Assembly (NCBI RefSeq): GCF_001469165.1
Contig: NZ_JABX01000023.1
Span: 29,692-93,691 of the forward strand
DNA from: Thiohalocapsa sp. ML1
GTDB taxonomy: Bacteria > Pseudomonadota > Gammaproteobacteria > Chromatiales > Chromatiaceae
Length of the DNA: 64,000 nucleotides
Direction: 5' to 3'
A program made the position numbers and the translations under genes. Numbering within the stretch: position 1 is the stretch's first letter; each line of letters opens with the position of its first letter. Positions 18,494-27,277 of this stretch are shown here, one piece after another. The notes beneath the pieces are model-generated. The model had not been told where the DNA came from, ran no database searches, and worked only from the letters and a program-made list of their open reading frames with translations.

Positions 18494-18619
18494 GCTCGGA
18501 TCTCCGCCGGGGAATGCCCAAAGCCTAGCAGATGCGCCGGCGGCGGTGCGGTGGCCAAGGTCTGCAATGGCCTCTATGCTTTGGCGCATGCCTTCCGCCG
18601 CCGCCTTGCCATTTGCGCC

Positions 18620-19648
18620 ATGCATCCGGTCCTGATCGTCGTGCCCGTGCTTGGTGCCGTGCTCGGTCCGCGGCTCTGGGCTCGGGCGCAGCTCAATTTC
18701 CACGATGGCGAGGACAGCACCTTCCTGCCGGCCGGCGAGCTTGCACGGCGGCTGCTGGACCGCCACGGGCTCGGCCAGGTGCGGGTGGAGGTCACGGACT
18801 TGGGCGATCACTACGACCCGCTCGCCCGCGCCGTGCGTCTCAACCGGGCGCGCTTCGAGCGCCGCAGCCTCACCGCCGCCACCACGGCCGCGCACGAGGT
18901 CGGCCATGCGCTGCAGGACGCGTCCGGGCACTGGGCCTTCCGGCTGCATCGGGTGCTGGTGCGCGTCGCCCGGGTCACCACCGGCGTCGGCTCCGCACTG
19001 CTGCTGGCCGTGCCGGTGGCGGCGGTGGCCGCGCAGACGCCGGCACCGGCGCGTGGGCTGGGCGTTGCCGCCGTGGCGATGCTCGGCACCGGCTTTGCCG
19101 CGCAGCTCGCGGCACTGCCGTCCGAGCTGGATGCGAGCTTCGCGCGCGCGCTGCCGTTGCTGCGCGATTGCTGTCTGTCCGAGGCGCAGGCGCAGGACGC
19201 CCGCCGCATCCTGTTCGCCTGCTCGCTGACCTATGTCGCCTCCGCGGCGGTGCCGGCGCTGGCGCTGTTCCCGTGGCTTGCCCCATGGCCGGGCGCGAGG
19301 GTCGGCGCAGCGGCGGCGCTGGGGCTCATGGCGTCGGGCTCCGGCTTCGCGCCGGTGGTCCCAGCAGCGCGGGAGCGCGCCGTGCGGCGGGTCTCCGGCG
19401 GCCCGGACCTGCGGCGCTCGTCCGGGCTTGCGCCGCGCGACCCGCCGTTGCCGGGAGTGTTTGCGCCGATCTGGGTTGCTGCGCCACGCGCAGCGGCGGG
19501 GCAGCGGCGTGAGGCCGAGACGTTGTTGCACTGCAGGCGCGCGGCTGTCGCCCGCGGCGTGCCGGAGCTCGCGCCGCCGATGCGCGCGCTGCGCCGCCTC
19601 GCCCGGCCGCTGCTGCGCGGCTGGCTGCGGGTCACGGGGGACTATTGA
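18620..19648 (+). CDS. YugP-like zinc metallopeptidase (PF04298-type) membrane protein
   Basis: 342 residues. An N-terminal hydrophobic helix is followed by FHDGEDSTFLPAGELARRLLDRHGL and NRARFERRSLTAATTAAHEVGHALQD; HEVGH is the zinc-binding HExxH motif. Two to four hydrophobic segments follow. This order matches the YugP/DUF integral membrane zinc peptidase family. The usual family length is about 225-240 residues, so this copy has a C-terminal extension of about 100 Arg/Pro-rich residues after a hydrophobic segment. The extension reads as plausible coding text but is less certain. The substrate is unknown. Confidence 0.75.
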   Translation: MHPVLIVVPVLGAVLGPRLWARAQLNFHDGEDSTFLPAGELARRLLDRHGLGQVRVEVTDLGDHYDPLARAVRLNRARFERRSLTAATTAAHEVGHALQDASGHWAFRLHRVLVRVARVTTGVGSALLLAVPVAAVAAQTPAPARGLGVAAVAMLGTGFAAQLAALPSELDASFARALPLLRDCCLSEAQAQDARRILFACSLTYVASAAVPALALFPWLAPWPGARVGAAAALGLMASGSGFAPVVPAARERAVRRVSGGPDLRRSSGLAPRDPPLPGVFAPIWVAAPRAAAGQRREAETLLHCRRAAVARGVPELAPPMRALRRLARPLLRGWLRVTGDY

Positions 19649-19663
19649 CCGCGCCGGCATACT

Positions 19664-19679
19664 CGGGTCAGATGACCCG
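19664..19679. promoter_or_regulatory. Short perfect palindrome upstream of the cation ATPase
   Basis: CGGGTCA-GA-TGACCCG is perfectly self-complementary. It lies about 130 bases before the P-type ATPase start and has no T-run. An operator is possible; nothing identifies the binding protein. Confidence 0.35.
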
Positions 19680-19806
19680 ATCGGCGTAACAGTTCTGTAA
19701 CACTTGGCTCCGTCGGCGCTCGCGTGCCGGGCGCCGCCGACCGCCATGCGACCAGAGGGCGCCTGCCGGGTTCTCCCAGCACGCCACGCACCACCAAGAG
19801 GAGCCC

Positions 19807-22800
19807 ATGACCGACGACACCGCTATCCCGCCTGCCGCCACCGAGCGCGTCATGCCCGTGCACCGATGCCGCGGTCGCGTGCGGCTGCAGGTGCACGGGC
19901 TCTACCGCAAGCCGGCGCTGCGCCGGCGGTTGGAGACGGCACTCGCGGACGTGTCCGGTGTCGAGCGGGCGGCGGCCAACCTCGCCACCGGCAGGCTGCT
20001 GGTGCTGTTCGCGGCACCGATGACGCTGCCGCGGCTGGTGGCGCAGGTGGACGCGCTGCTCGGCGAGCGGTGCATGCCCCGCCCGGCGGCGCGTCTGCGC
20101 CGCTATCCGGCGAGCAGGGCGCTGGCTTCGTTCGCGGCGCTGCTGCGCGGTCTCGGGCGCTTTGTCGTGGCCGAGCCGAGCTTCGGCGCCCTGGCCGGCA
20201 CGGCGTCGGCCGCGCACCCGCGACGGCTCGAACCGCAGCCGCTCCAGGCCTGGTTTGCGATGCAGCTCGCGGCGGTGGAGTCCGCGCTGTCGGCGAGCCC
20301 CGAGACGGGCCTCGCCGCGGACGCCGCGGCGGAGCGGCTCCGCCGCTACGGCGAGAACGCGCTGGCGGCGGCCGAGACGCGCTCCGACATCGCCATCTTC
20401 GTCGGTCAGTTCAACAGCCTGCCGGTGGGGCTGTTGGCCGTCTCCGCCGGCGTGGCCGTCGCCACCGGCGGGGTGCTCGACGCGGCGGTGATCCTGGGTG
20501 TGATCATCATCAACGGCGTCATCGGCTTTGTCACCGAGCGCCAGGCGGAGCGGACTATCACCTCGCTCACGCAGACCGGCGCGCGCACCGTGAAGGCGCT
20601 GCGGGGCGGCGAGGCCGTGACCGTGCCGGTGGAGCAGATCGTCCCCGGCGACGTGCTGCTGCTCGCCCCGGGTGACTACGTGGCGGCGGATCTGCGGCTG
20701 TTGCGCGCGCACCGACTGAGCGTGGATGAGTCGGCGCTCACGGGTGAGAGCCTGCCGGTGAGCAAGGATCCTGAATTCATCGCCAAAGAGGACACGGCGC
20801 TCGGCGACCGCCTGAACATGGCCTACATGGGCACCCACGTCACCGGCGGGAACGGCCGCGGACTGGTGGTGGCCACCGCGGCGGCGACGGAGCTCGGCCA
20901 GATCCAGACCATGGTGGGCGAGGCCGAGGCGCCCGAGACGCCGATGCAGAAGCAGCTCGGGCGCATGGGGACGCAGCTCGCGCTCCTGTCCGGCGGCGTC
21001 TGCGCCGGTGTCTTCGGCATCGGCGTGCTGCGCGGCTTTGCTTGGCTTGAGATGCTGAAAGTCTCGGTGTCCCTCGCCGTCGCGGCGGTGCCCGAAGGCC
21101 TGCCGGCGGTGGCGACGACGACGCTCGCTATGGGCATCAACGAGATGCGCCGGCGCAACGTCGCGGTCCGCCACCTGGATGCCGTCGAGACCCTGGGCTC
21201 CGTGCAGGTGTTCTGCATGGACAAGACCGGCACGCTGACCATGAACCGCATGGCCGTCGTCGCGCTGCACGGCGCGGGCGAATCCATCAAGGTCAGCGAT
21301 CACCAGCTCTTCGACGAGCACGGCCATACCGTGGACGCGCTGGAGCGCCCGGAGCTGATTCGGCTCATGCAGATCGTCGCGCTGTGCAGTGAGACCGAGG
21401 TCAAGGGCGCCCCCGGCAAGTGGCAGTTCGAGGGCTCGCCAACCGAGAACGCGCTGGTGGAGCTGGCACTGGACACGGGTATCGACGTGGCCGCGCTGCG
21501 CGCCGAGCGCCCGCGGCTCAAGACCCGCTACCGCGCCGAGGGGCGGCCCTTCATGAGCACCCTGCACCCGTACAAGGCGGGCAAGCATCTGCTCGCCGTC
21601 AAGGGCAGCCCCGAGGAGGTGCTTGGACTCTGCACGACCCTGCTCCGCGGCGGTCGCAAGGTGCGGCTCACCAAGATCACACGCGCCAAGATCATCAACG
21701 AGAACCAGCGCATGGCGGGGCAGGCGCTGCGCGTGCTCGGCGCCGCCTACCGCGAGCTCGACGACGGCGTCATGCCCGAGAAGACCGAAGGGCTGTGCTG
21801 GCTTGGCCTCGCCGGCATGGCGGACCCGATGCGCCCCGGCATGGACCGGCTCATCGCCGAGTATCACCGCGCCGGCATCGAGACCATCATGATCACCGGC
21901 GATCAGAGCGCGACGGCCTATGCCATCGGCAAGGAGCTCGGCCTATCCGGCGAGCGGCCCCTGCAGGTGCTGGAATCGAACAAGCTGGAGGACATGGACC
22001 CGGATCTGCTGGCCGGGCTGGTGCGCAACGTGCACGTGTTCGCGCGGGTGAGCCCGGCGCACAAGCTCAAGATCGTGCGCGCGCTGCAGGAGGCGGGCAT
22101 GGTGGTTGCCATGACCGGCGACGGCATCAACGACGGGCCGGCACTGAAGGCCGCGGACATCGGCGTGGCCATGGGCGAGAGCGGCACCAACGTGGCGCGG
22201 GAGGTCTCGGACGTCGTGCTGGAGGACGACAACCTGCACACCATGACCATCGCCGTGGCGCAGGGGCGGACCATCTACAACAACATCCGCAAGATGATTC
22301 ACTTCATGGTCTCCACCAACCTCACCGAGATCGAGGTGATGCTGGTCGGCGTCATCCTCGGCTGGGGCGAGACCATGAACCCGATGCAGCTCCTCTGGAT
22401 CAACCTGGTGACGGACATCTTCCCGGGGCTCGCGCTGTCCATGGAGCCCGCGGAGCCGGACATCATGACCCGCCCGCCGCGGGACCCCGAGGAGGCGATG
22501 ATCACCCGCGAAGACCTCAAGCGCATGACCTTCGAGTCCGGCATCATCGGTATCGGCACGCTTGGCGCATTCGTCTACGGTATGCGCAAGTACGGCCTCG
22601 GACCGGCCCCGGCCACGCTCGCATTCAATACGCTGGTAATGAATGAGCTAGCCCATGCGCTCAGCTCGCGCTCGCGTTACCGCAACGTCTTCGGCGGCGA
22701 GAAGCTTGCACCCAACAAGCACCTGACCCGCGCCGTGCTCGGCATGGCGGCGTTGCAGGTGGTGGTGAGCCTGGTGCCCGGGGCGCGCCGGCTGCTCGGC

Positions 22801-22920
22801 ACCGTACCGCTCGGCTGGATGGACCTCGCGGCCATCGGCGCCGGCGTGCTGCTGCCGCTGATCGTCAATGAGGCGACGAAGCCTGCTTATCGCGGGCCGG
22901 AAGGAAAGTTTGAAGTTTGA
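19807..22920 (+). CDS. P-type cation-transporting ATPase (type II, Ca2+/cation family)
   Basis: 1037 residues. After about 140 N-terminal residues come the standard elements: a cation_ATPase_N region, actuator loop SVDESALTGESLPV, M4 text AVPEGLPAVATTTLA, phosphorylation site DKTGTLTMN (D472), nucleotide-domain KGSPEEVL, hinge MTGDGINDGPALKAADIGVAMG and C-terminal LLWINLVTDIFPGLAL. The PEGL motif in M4 and the NLVTD motif point to the SERCA/PMR1-like group rather than heavy-metal or K+ pumps. The first 90 residues (HRCRGRVRLQV...VSGVERAAANLATGRLLV) resemble a degenerate HMA-like ferredoxin fold lacking the CxxC. The stop codon lies in the second unit of a heptamer array. Confidence 0.9.
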   Translation: MTDDTAIPPAATERVMPVHRCRGRVRLQVHGLYRKPALRRRLETALADVSGVERAAANLATGRLLVLFAAPMTLPRLVAQVDALLGERCMPRPAARLRRYPASRALASFAALLRGLGRFVVAEPSFGALAGTASAAHPRRLEPQPLQAWFAMQLAAVESALSASPETGLAADAAAERLRRYGENALAAAETRSDIAIFVGQFNSLPVGLLAVSAGVAVATGGVLDAAVILGVIIINGVIGFVTERQAERTITSLTQTGARTVKALRGGEAVTVPVEQIVPGDVLLLAPGDYVAADLRLLRAHRLSVDESALTGESLPVSKDPEFIAKEDTALGDRLNMAYMGTHVTGGNGRGLVVATAAATELGQIQTMVGEAEAPETPMQKQLGRMGTQLALLSGGVCAGVFGIGVLRGFAWLEMLKVSVSLAVAAVPEGLPAVATTTLAMGINEMRRRNVAVRHLDAVETLGSVQVFCMDKTGTLTMNRMAVVALHGAGESIKVSDHQLFDEHGHTVDALERPELIRLMQIVALCSETEVKGAPGKWQFEGSPTENALVELALDTGIDVAALRAERPRLKTRYRAEGRPFMSTLHPYKAGKHLLAVKGSPEEVLGLCTTLLRGGRKVRLTKITRAKIINENQRMAGQALRVLGAAYRELDDGVMPEKTEGLCWLGLAGMADPMRPGMDRLIAEYHRAGIETIMITGDQSATAYAIGKELGLSGERPLQVLESNKLEDMDPDLLAGLVRNVHVFARVSPAHKLKIVRALQEAGMVVAMTGDGINDGPALKAADIGVAMGESGTNVAREVSDVVLEDDNLHTMTIAVAQGRTIYNNIRKMIHFMVSTNLTEIEVMLVGVILGWGETMNPMQLLWINLVTDIFPGLALSMEPAEPDIMTRPPRDPEEAMITREDLKRMTFESGIIGIGTLGAFVYGMRKYGLGPAPATLAFNTLVMNELAHALSSRSRYRNVFGGEKLAPNKHLTRAVLGMAALQVVVSLVPGARRLLGTVPLGWMDLAAIGAGVLLPLIVNEATKPAYRGPEGKFEV

Positions 22921-22962
22921 AGGGTGAAGGGTGAAGGTTGAAGTTTGAAGTTTGAAGTTTGA
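22907..22962. repeat. Eight tandem heptamers overlapping the ATPase stop codon
   Basis: AGTTTGA twice, AGGGTGA twice, AGGTTGA, then AGTTTGA three times, in perfect register. The final codons and TGA of the cation ATPase are encoded by the first two units. Confidence 0.95.
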
Positions 22963-23059
22963 AGGGCGGGCGCTACTCGATAAGTTGATTAGTGACGGTT
23001 CATCGGTACTCTGGCAGGAGTGAATCAGTGCAGCACAACCCGACGGCAAGGGCATCGAA

Positions 23060-23119
23060 ATCGCTATCGGGATCGCTATCGGGATCGCTATCGGGATCGC
23101 TATCGGGATCGCTATCGGG
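23060..23119. repeat. Five perfect 12-bp units ATCGCTATCGGG
   Basis: The 12-mer repeats without change from 23060 to 23119, between the ATPase and metK. Each unit is two related hexamers. Confidence 0.95.
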
Positions 23120-23159
23120 ATAGACAGGACACGACACTGGGTCCGGCCATGAGATGCGC

Positions 23160-23207
23160 GATTTCGATTTCGATCCCGATCCCGATCCCGATCCCGATTT
23201 CGATTTC
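23160..23207. repeat. Eight hexamers GATTTC/GATCCC
   Basis: The order is GATTTC twice, GATCCC four times, GATTTC twice, a symmetric arrangement ending about 50 bases before metK. The GATCCC units are the complement of the GGGATC parts of the 23060-23119 array, so the two arrays could pair in RNA. No SAM riboswitch is recognised in the 22921-23258 gap. Confidence 0.95.
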
Positions 23208-23258
23208 GATGGCAAGGAGCCCTAACCACCTCAGTCACGAACAGTCGGGAGCCCGCGA

Positions 23259-24446
23259 ATGAGCGACGACTTCATCTTTACGTCCGAATCCGTGACCACC
23301 GGCCATCCGGACAAGCTCTGCGATCAGGTGAGCGACGCCATTGTCGATCACTTTCTGAGCCAGGACCCGAACGCCGGCATCGTCGCCGAATGTGCCGTGG
23401 CGAGCGGCGTGCTGTTCATCTCGGCGCACTACGCCTCCAGGGCCGGGCTCGCGATCCCGGACGTGGCGCGGGCGGTGGTCCGGGGGGTCGGCTATCCGCG
23501 GCAGGTGTTCGACGCGGACGCCTGCACCATCATGACCAGCTTCATGGATCATACCGAGCGGGACTACCGGGAGCTGGACCTGGATGCGCTGGACGACGAC
23601 GGCATCGCCGGCATCACCGCGAAGGACCAGGTGACGGTGTTCGGCTACGCCTGCGATCAGACCGACGCGCTGATGCCGCTGCCCATCAGCATCGCCCACG
23701 CGCTGGTGCGCAAGCTCGACGAGCCGGGGCTCGATCGGGAGCTGCCCTACCTGCTGCCGGACGCCAAGGTCCAGGTCGGCGTCGAGTATCGCGAGAACCG
23801 GCCCGTTCGCATCCACAGCGTCGCCGTCGAGACGAGCCAGCGCGAGGGCAGCGCCCCGGCCCCGGACCGGCTGCGAGCCGACCTGATCCATGGGGTGATT
23901 ACGCCCGTACTCGCCGAGCAGAGCGTCGCCCCGGATGGCCACACCCACTACTTCATCAATCCGGAGGGGCCGGTCATCGGCGGCGGCCCCGCCGTGCACT
24001 CCGGGCTCACCGGCCGCAAGACCGGCATCGATACCTACGGCGAATACGCCCGCCACAGCGGTGCCGCGCTGAGCGGCAAGGACCCGATGCGCATCGATCG
24101 GGTCGGCGCCTATGCGGCCCGCTACGCGGCCAAGAACGTCGTCGCCGCCGGACTGGCGCGCGAATGCGAGGTGCAGCTCAGCTACAGCATCGGCGCGGCG
24201 GGACCCGTCAGCCTGCGCGTGCGCACGCTCGGCACCGGCAGCATCGACGACGCCGACATCGCCCGGCGCCTGCGCGAGACCTTCGACTTTCGCATCGGCG
24301 CCATCGTCCGCGATCTGCGCCTACGGGAGCTGCCGGGCGAGCATCCCGAGGGCTTCTACCGGCGCCTCGCCGTCTACGGCCAGATGGGGCGAACCGATTT
24401 CGACGTGCCCTGGGAGCGTACGGACCGCGCCGGACGCCTCGGCTAG
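23259..24446 (+). CDS. metK: S-adenosylmethionine synthetase, divergent form
   Basis: 395 residues. It makes S-adenosylmethionine from methionine and ATP. Clear family marks are ESVTTGHPDKLCDQVSDAI (active-site His and metal Asp), FGYACDQTDALMPLPI, GLTGRKTGIDTYG and SGKDPMRIDRVGAY. Two hallmark motifs differ from typical bacterial MetK: the ATP-loop GAGDQG is replaced by ITAKDQV (Asp-Gln kept), and the GGGAFSGKDP loop reads SGAALSGKDP. The length is normal and the rest of the core is intact. It may be an alternative MetK lineage or a second paralogue. No recycling genes (ahcY, metF) are adjacent. Confidence 0.85.
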   Translation: MSDDFIFTSESVTTGHPDKLCDQVSDAIVDHFLSQDPNAGIVAECAVASGVLFISAHYASRAGLAIPDVARAVVRGVGYPRQVFDADACTIMTSFMDHTERDYRELDLDALDDDGIAGITAKDQVTVFGYACDQTDALMPLPISIAHALVRKLDEPGLDRELPYLLPDAKVQVGVEYRENRPVRIHSVAVETSQREGSAPAPDRLRADLIHGVITPVLAEQSVAPDGHTHYFINPEGPVIGGGPAVHSGLTGRKTGIDTYGEYARHSGAALSGKDPMRIDRVGAYAARYAAKNVVAAGLARECEVQLSYSIGAAGPVSLRVRTLGTGSIDDADIARRLRETFDFRIGAIVRDLRLRELPGEHPEGFYRRLAVYGQMGRTDFDVPWERTDRAGRLG

Positions 24447-25126
24447 AGCGCGCCTCGGCGAGTCGCGGGGCCGCTGTCGGCGCCGGAACTTGGTACTTGC
24501 GTCTGTGAGGTTGCGACAGCGCCGCAGCAACCTTGTAGGCGATGCGCCAGCAGGCCCGCCATCCAACTGATGGATGTGCAAGCCGTGCCGATGACCCGGG
24601 AACAACGGCCTTGACCATCACCTCGGCCGCGCGGGCGCGCAGACTGCGTAGTCAGGCCATCCTGGCCTGACAGAATCGGGGCTGGAAGCGCTGGCTACGC
24701 GCGCCGTGCGATCGGGCCATCGGCCGCGTTGTTACGCTCAATGGACGCTCTGGATCCCGGAAAACGTGGCCTGTGCAGGCCTGTCCCAAATTGTTCCCTT
24801 GCGGGTCACCCCTAACCACACTGAATGCTGTCGGGCCTCTTCGTCCTGAGAGCGTTCGAGCCCCGAGCCCCGAGCCCCGCAGCGCGGCAACGTCCGCCCA
24901 GGTTACAGCCGTCCGCACTGCCCGCAATGCACGCGCAGAGCCCCACGTCCGGGGACAAGCTTGGATCAGCAGCGTCTCCTGCATGGGCTGGGGATCGACG
25001 TCGAGCTACCCGCGACGGTGTGGCGCTAATTCATCACGTTGACGTGTTGCCGGGTAGTTGTGCACGGGATTTCGCATGCCGCACACACCACCTGGCCTCG
25101 CGCGACCGCTGCACCTGCAACTCCGA
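24447..25126. other. Gene-poor intergenic stretch before the defence island
   Basis: No credible gene is recognised on either strand. Contents seen: a perfect hairpin TCAGGCCA-TCC-TGGCCTGA at 24652-24670, a palindrome GGCCTG-TG-CAGGCC near 24769, three CGAGCCC heptamers at 24857-24877, and a drop in GC content towards the right. This may be eroded accessory DNA. Confidence 0.5.
24857..24877. repeat. Three CGAGCCC heptamers
   Basis: Perfect tandem heptamers in the gene-poor stretch, same unit length as the arrays at 15865, 17690, 22907, 36089 and 45180. Confidence 0.8.
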
Positions 25127-25130
25127 TTCA

Positions 25131-25184
25131 GGTTACTTGGTTCGGTCTCGGAAGCCAGCTAAGAGATAAGTCAACTGTCCCCGG
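25131..25184. repeat. Left copy of a palindromic element flanking the Gabija locus
   Basis: About 54 bases align with 29101-29154 in direct orientation with only a handful of mismatches; AGCCAGCTAAGAGATAAGT is identical. In this copy the terminal inverted repeat is degenerate (CAGGTTACTTGG against AAGTCAACTGTCCCC). The 25185-25462 gap that follows holds no gene but has two GTTAGC motifs at 25408 and 25435. Confidence 0.9.
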
Positions 25185-25462
25185 AACTTCCCCTCTCGTC
25201 CCGAGTTTTCCCGCGCTCGTCGTTGACAACACCGCCATCTCAAGGGCAAATTCCATAGCCACACGGGCCGGATCGCGCCAACGTCCAACAAGTGGATCAG
25301 CGCGGACGCCCGCGGACAGTCGCGAACCGGACCGTCGGCGCACGACGCCGGCGCAGGCGTGGCGGCGAGCCTCGTCGTCTCCACCGCGGGCGCCGGCTAT
25401 CCACAACGTTAGCCAACAATAGAGCGTGGTCCACGTTAGCAAAATAAGGATGAAGACTAAAC

Positions 25463-27277
25463 ATGAAGATTAGTAGGATCGTTATAAGGAATTTCAGATC
25501 ATTTGAATACTTAGACGCCCCTATATCAGCAGGGACAACTTGTGTCATTGGTGAGAACAACACCGGTAAAAGCAATTTCCTCCACGCGATCCGGCTATGC
25601 CTTGATGCGGGCCTGTCTTCGACTTACCGATCACTAATGCCGAATGATATTCACTCGGTGGTGGATATCTCGCAGCCAAGCCAAGTGTTGGTCGGTCTTG
25701 AGATCACCGACTTTGCCGGAAAAGTCAATGAAGAAGCGCTTGTTGGTGCTTGGCAGAGCGAACCGGGATTGGCCCGTTTAATCTATCGCTTCCGGCCGAA
25801 GAGGAGCATACGCGAGGATTTGGAGTCAGGAGAAATCGAAGCCGGTGAGCTGACGGTCGAAGACTATCACTGGGAAATCAGTGCCGGCGGTGATCCTGAC
25901 CGGGATCTTGCAGAGGTCGAATGGAACGAAGATGTCGGCGCACAAATCCGGTTTTCTGACCTGCAATCGTTCCTGGTCGTGTTCCTTCCCGCTCTACGAG
26001 ACGTTGAGAGCGACCTGAGACAGTACCGGGCTTCGCCTCTCGCACGACTGATCAACGCGATGGAGATCGATCAAGACGAGCGGGAGGAATTGCTCGAAAA
26101 GCTTCGTGAAGCCAATCAGGGTATCGCTGAATCGCCTTCCGTGAAGACGATTGCGGAGGCCATCGACAGATCGTTCAAGGCTGTTACCGGACCCGCGTTC
26201 AGTATGGATGTCGATCTTGGGGTTGCTGAGCCCTCATTCCAAGCCATCGTTCGCGCCCTGCGCGTTCTGATGTCGAATGAGGCAATGAGTGATTTCGATC
26301 CGTCGGCAAACGGTCTCGGCCTCAACAATATTCTCTATGTCTCGATCCTGATCGAGTATTTCCACAAGCGGCTTGCCCAGCAAAAATCAGCGGGGCAGAT
26401 CATTCTTTTTGAAGAGCCGGAAGCGCATTTGCATCCGCAGTTGCAGCTTACCCTTTTCAACGCACTTAGTGTGCTTCCGTTCCAGTCGATCCTGACAACG
26501 CACAGTACTCATATTACAGCGCAGGCGGACCTCGCGTCCTATGTCGTACTGACGCAAACGGGGAAGCCGGCCATCGCGTCATCAGTGCCTGCTGCGAATG
26601 GCAGACTCAATGAAGCCGATGTCAACGATCTTGAGCGCTACCTGGACGCAACCAAATCCAATCTCCTTTACGCCCGCAAGGTCATGCTGGTAGAGGGTCC
26701 GGCCGAGTTGTTCCTGATTCCTGCGCTTATTAAGCAGGTCAAGGACATCGATCTCGCCCGTGAAGGGGTGTCGGTAATTCCCATCTATGGCGTGCATTTC
26801 GATGTCTATGCGCGCCTCTTTTCGGATAGCGGCTTACCAAAAAGGTGCGCAATTGTGACGGATGGGGATCTAAAGCCGAGTGATGCCGTACCAGGACTCG
26901 AAGGCGAGGATGAACTGCCGCCACCACCGGACCTTGAGGCGCTTGGAAATGACTGGGTGCAGGTCTTCGCTTGCAAAACGACCTTTGAGCGGGCGCTGGT
27001 GTTTCCCGGCACACTGGAGATGTTCGCCAGGGCGGCAGAGGAAGTCGGTGCGCCTATCGTTGCGGGCCGGCTTCGGGGCGGTTTGCAGAGCATTAACGAC
27101 GGTATGGATGAGGAAGACGAAAGGAAACTGCTTAACGACCTGCGCGCGTCGGTCCTCAATACCGCTAAGCGATTCGGGAAAGCCCGCTTCGCCCAGGTGG
27201 CGGCACGACATGTGGACTGCGCCGAAGTCATGCCGAAATATCTCGGTGAGGCCGTCAGGTGGCTCGTTGAGGAATGA
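25463..27277 (+). CDS. gajA: Gabija GajA-type OLD-family ATPase/TOPRIM nuclease
   Basis: 604 residues. The N-terminal ABC-type ATPase has Walker A GENNTGKSN (30-38), Walker B IILFEEPEAHLHP (about 312-324) and H-loop TTHSTH. The C-terminal TOPRIM nuclease has VEGPAE (about 409) and TDGDL (about 465), then the conserved Lys in CKTTFERAL. This is the OLD nuclease architecture. Adjacency to a UvrD-like helicase defines class 2 OLD, i.e. the Gabija anti-phage system, in which GajA nicks DNA when nucleotide levels fall. Codon usage and GC content are plainly lower than the surrounding genes, indicating acquisition. The ribosome site is AAGGA, rather far from the ATG. The stop overlaps gajB by 4 bases. 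Confidence 0.9.
   Translation: MKISRIVIRNFRSFEYLDAPISAGTTCVIGENNTGKSNFLHAIRLCLDAGLSSTYRSLMPNDIHSVVDISQPSQVLVGLEITDFAGKVNEEALVGAWQSEPGLARLIYRFRPKRSIREDLESGEIEAGELTVEDYHWEISAGGDPDRDLAEVEWNEDVGAQIRFSDLQSFLVVFLPALRDVESDLRQYRASPLARLINAMEIDQDEREELLEKLREANQGIAESPSVKTIAEAIDRSFKAVTGPAFSMDVDLGVAEPSFQAIVRALRVLMSNEAMSDFDPSANGLGLNNILYVSILIEYFHKRLAQQKSAGQIILFEEPEAHLHPQLQLTLFNALSVLPFQSILTTHSTHITAQADLASYVVLTQTGKPAIASSVPAANGRLNEADVNDLERYLDATKSNLLYARKVMLVEGPAELFLIPALIKQVKDIDLAREGVSVIPIYGVHFDVYARLFSDSGLPKRCAIVTDGDLKPSDAVPGLEGEDELPPPPDLEALGNDWVQVFACKTTFERALVFPGTLEMFARAAEEVGAPIVAGRLRGGLQSINDGMDEEDERKLLNDLRASVLNTAKRFGKARFAQVAARHVDCAEVMPKYLGEAVRWLVEE

Noticed and set aside
22921..23258. SAM riboswitch upstream of metK
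   Set aside because: The gap is mostly short tandem repeats and lacks any conserved SAM aptamer core.
24320..24620. Minus-strand frames after metK
   Set aside because: They overlap the metK end and carry no recognisable protein features.
24847..24880. tRNA-like GTTCGAG arm
   Set aside because: The match is produced by the CGAGCCC heptamers; there is no cloverleaf around it.
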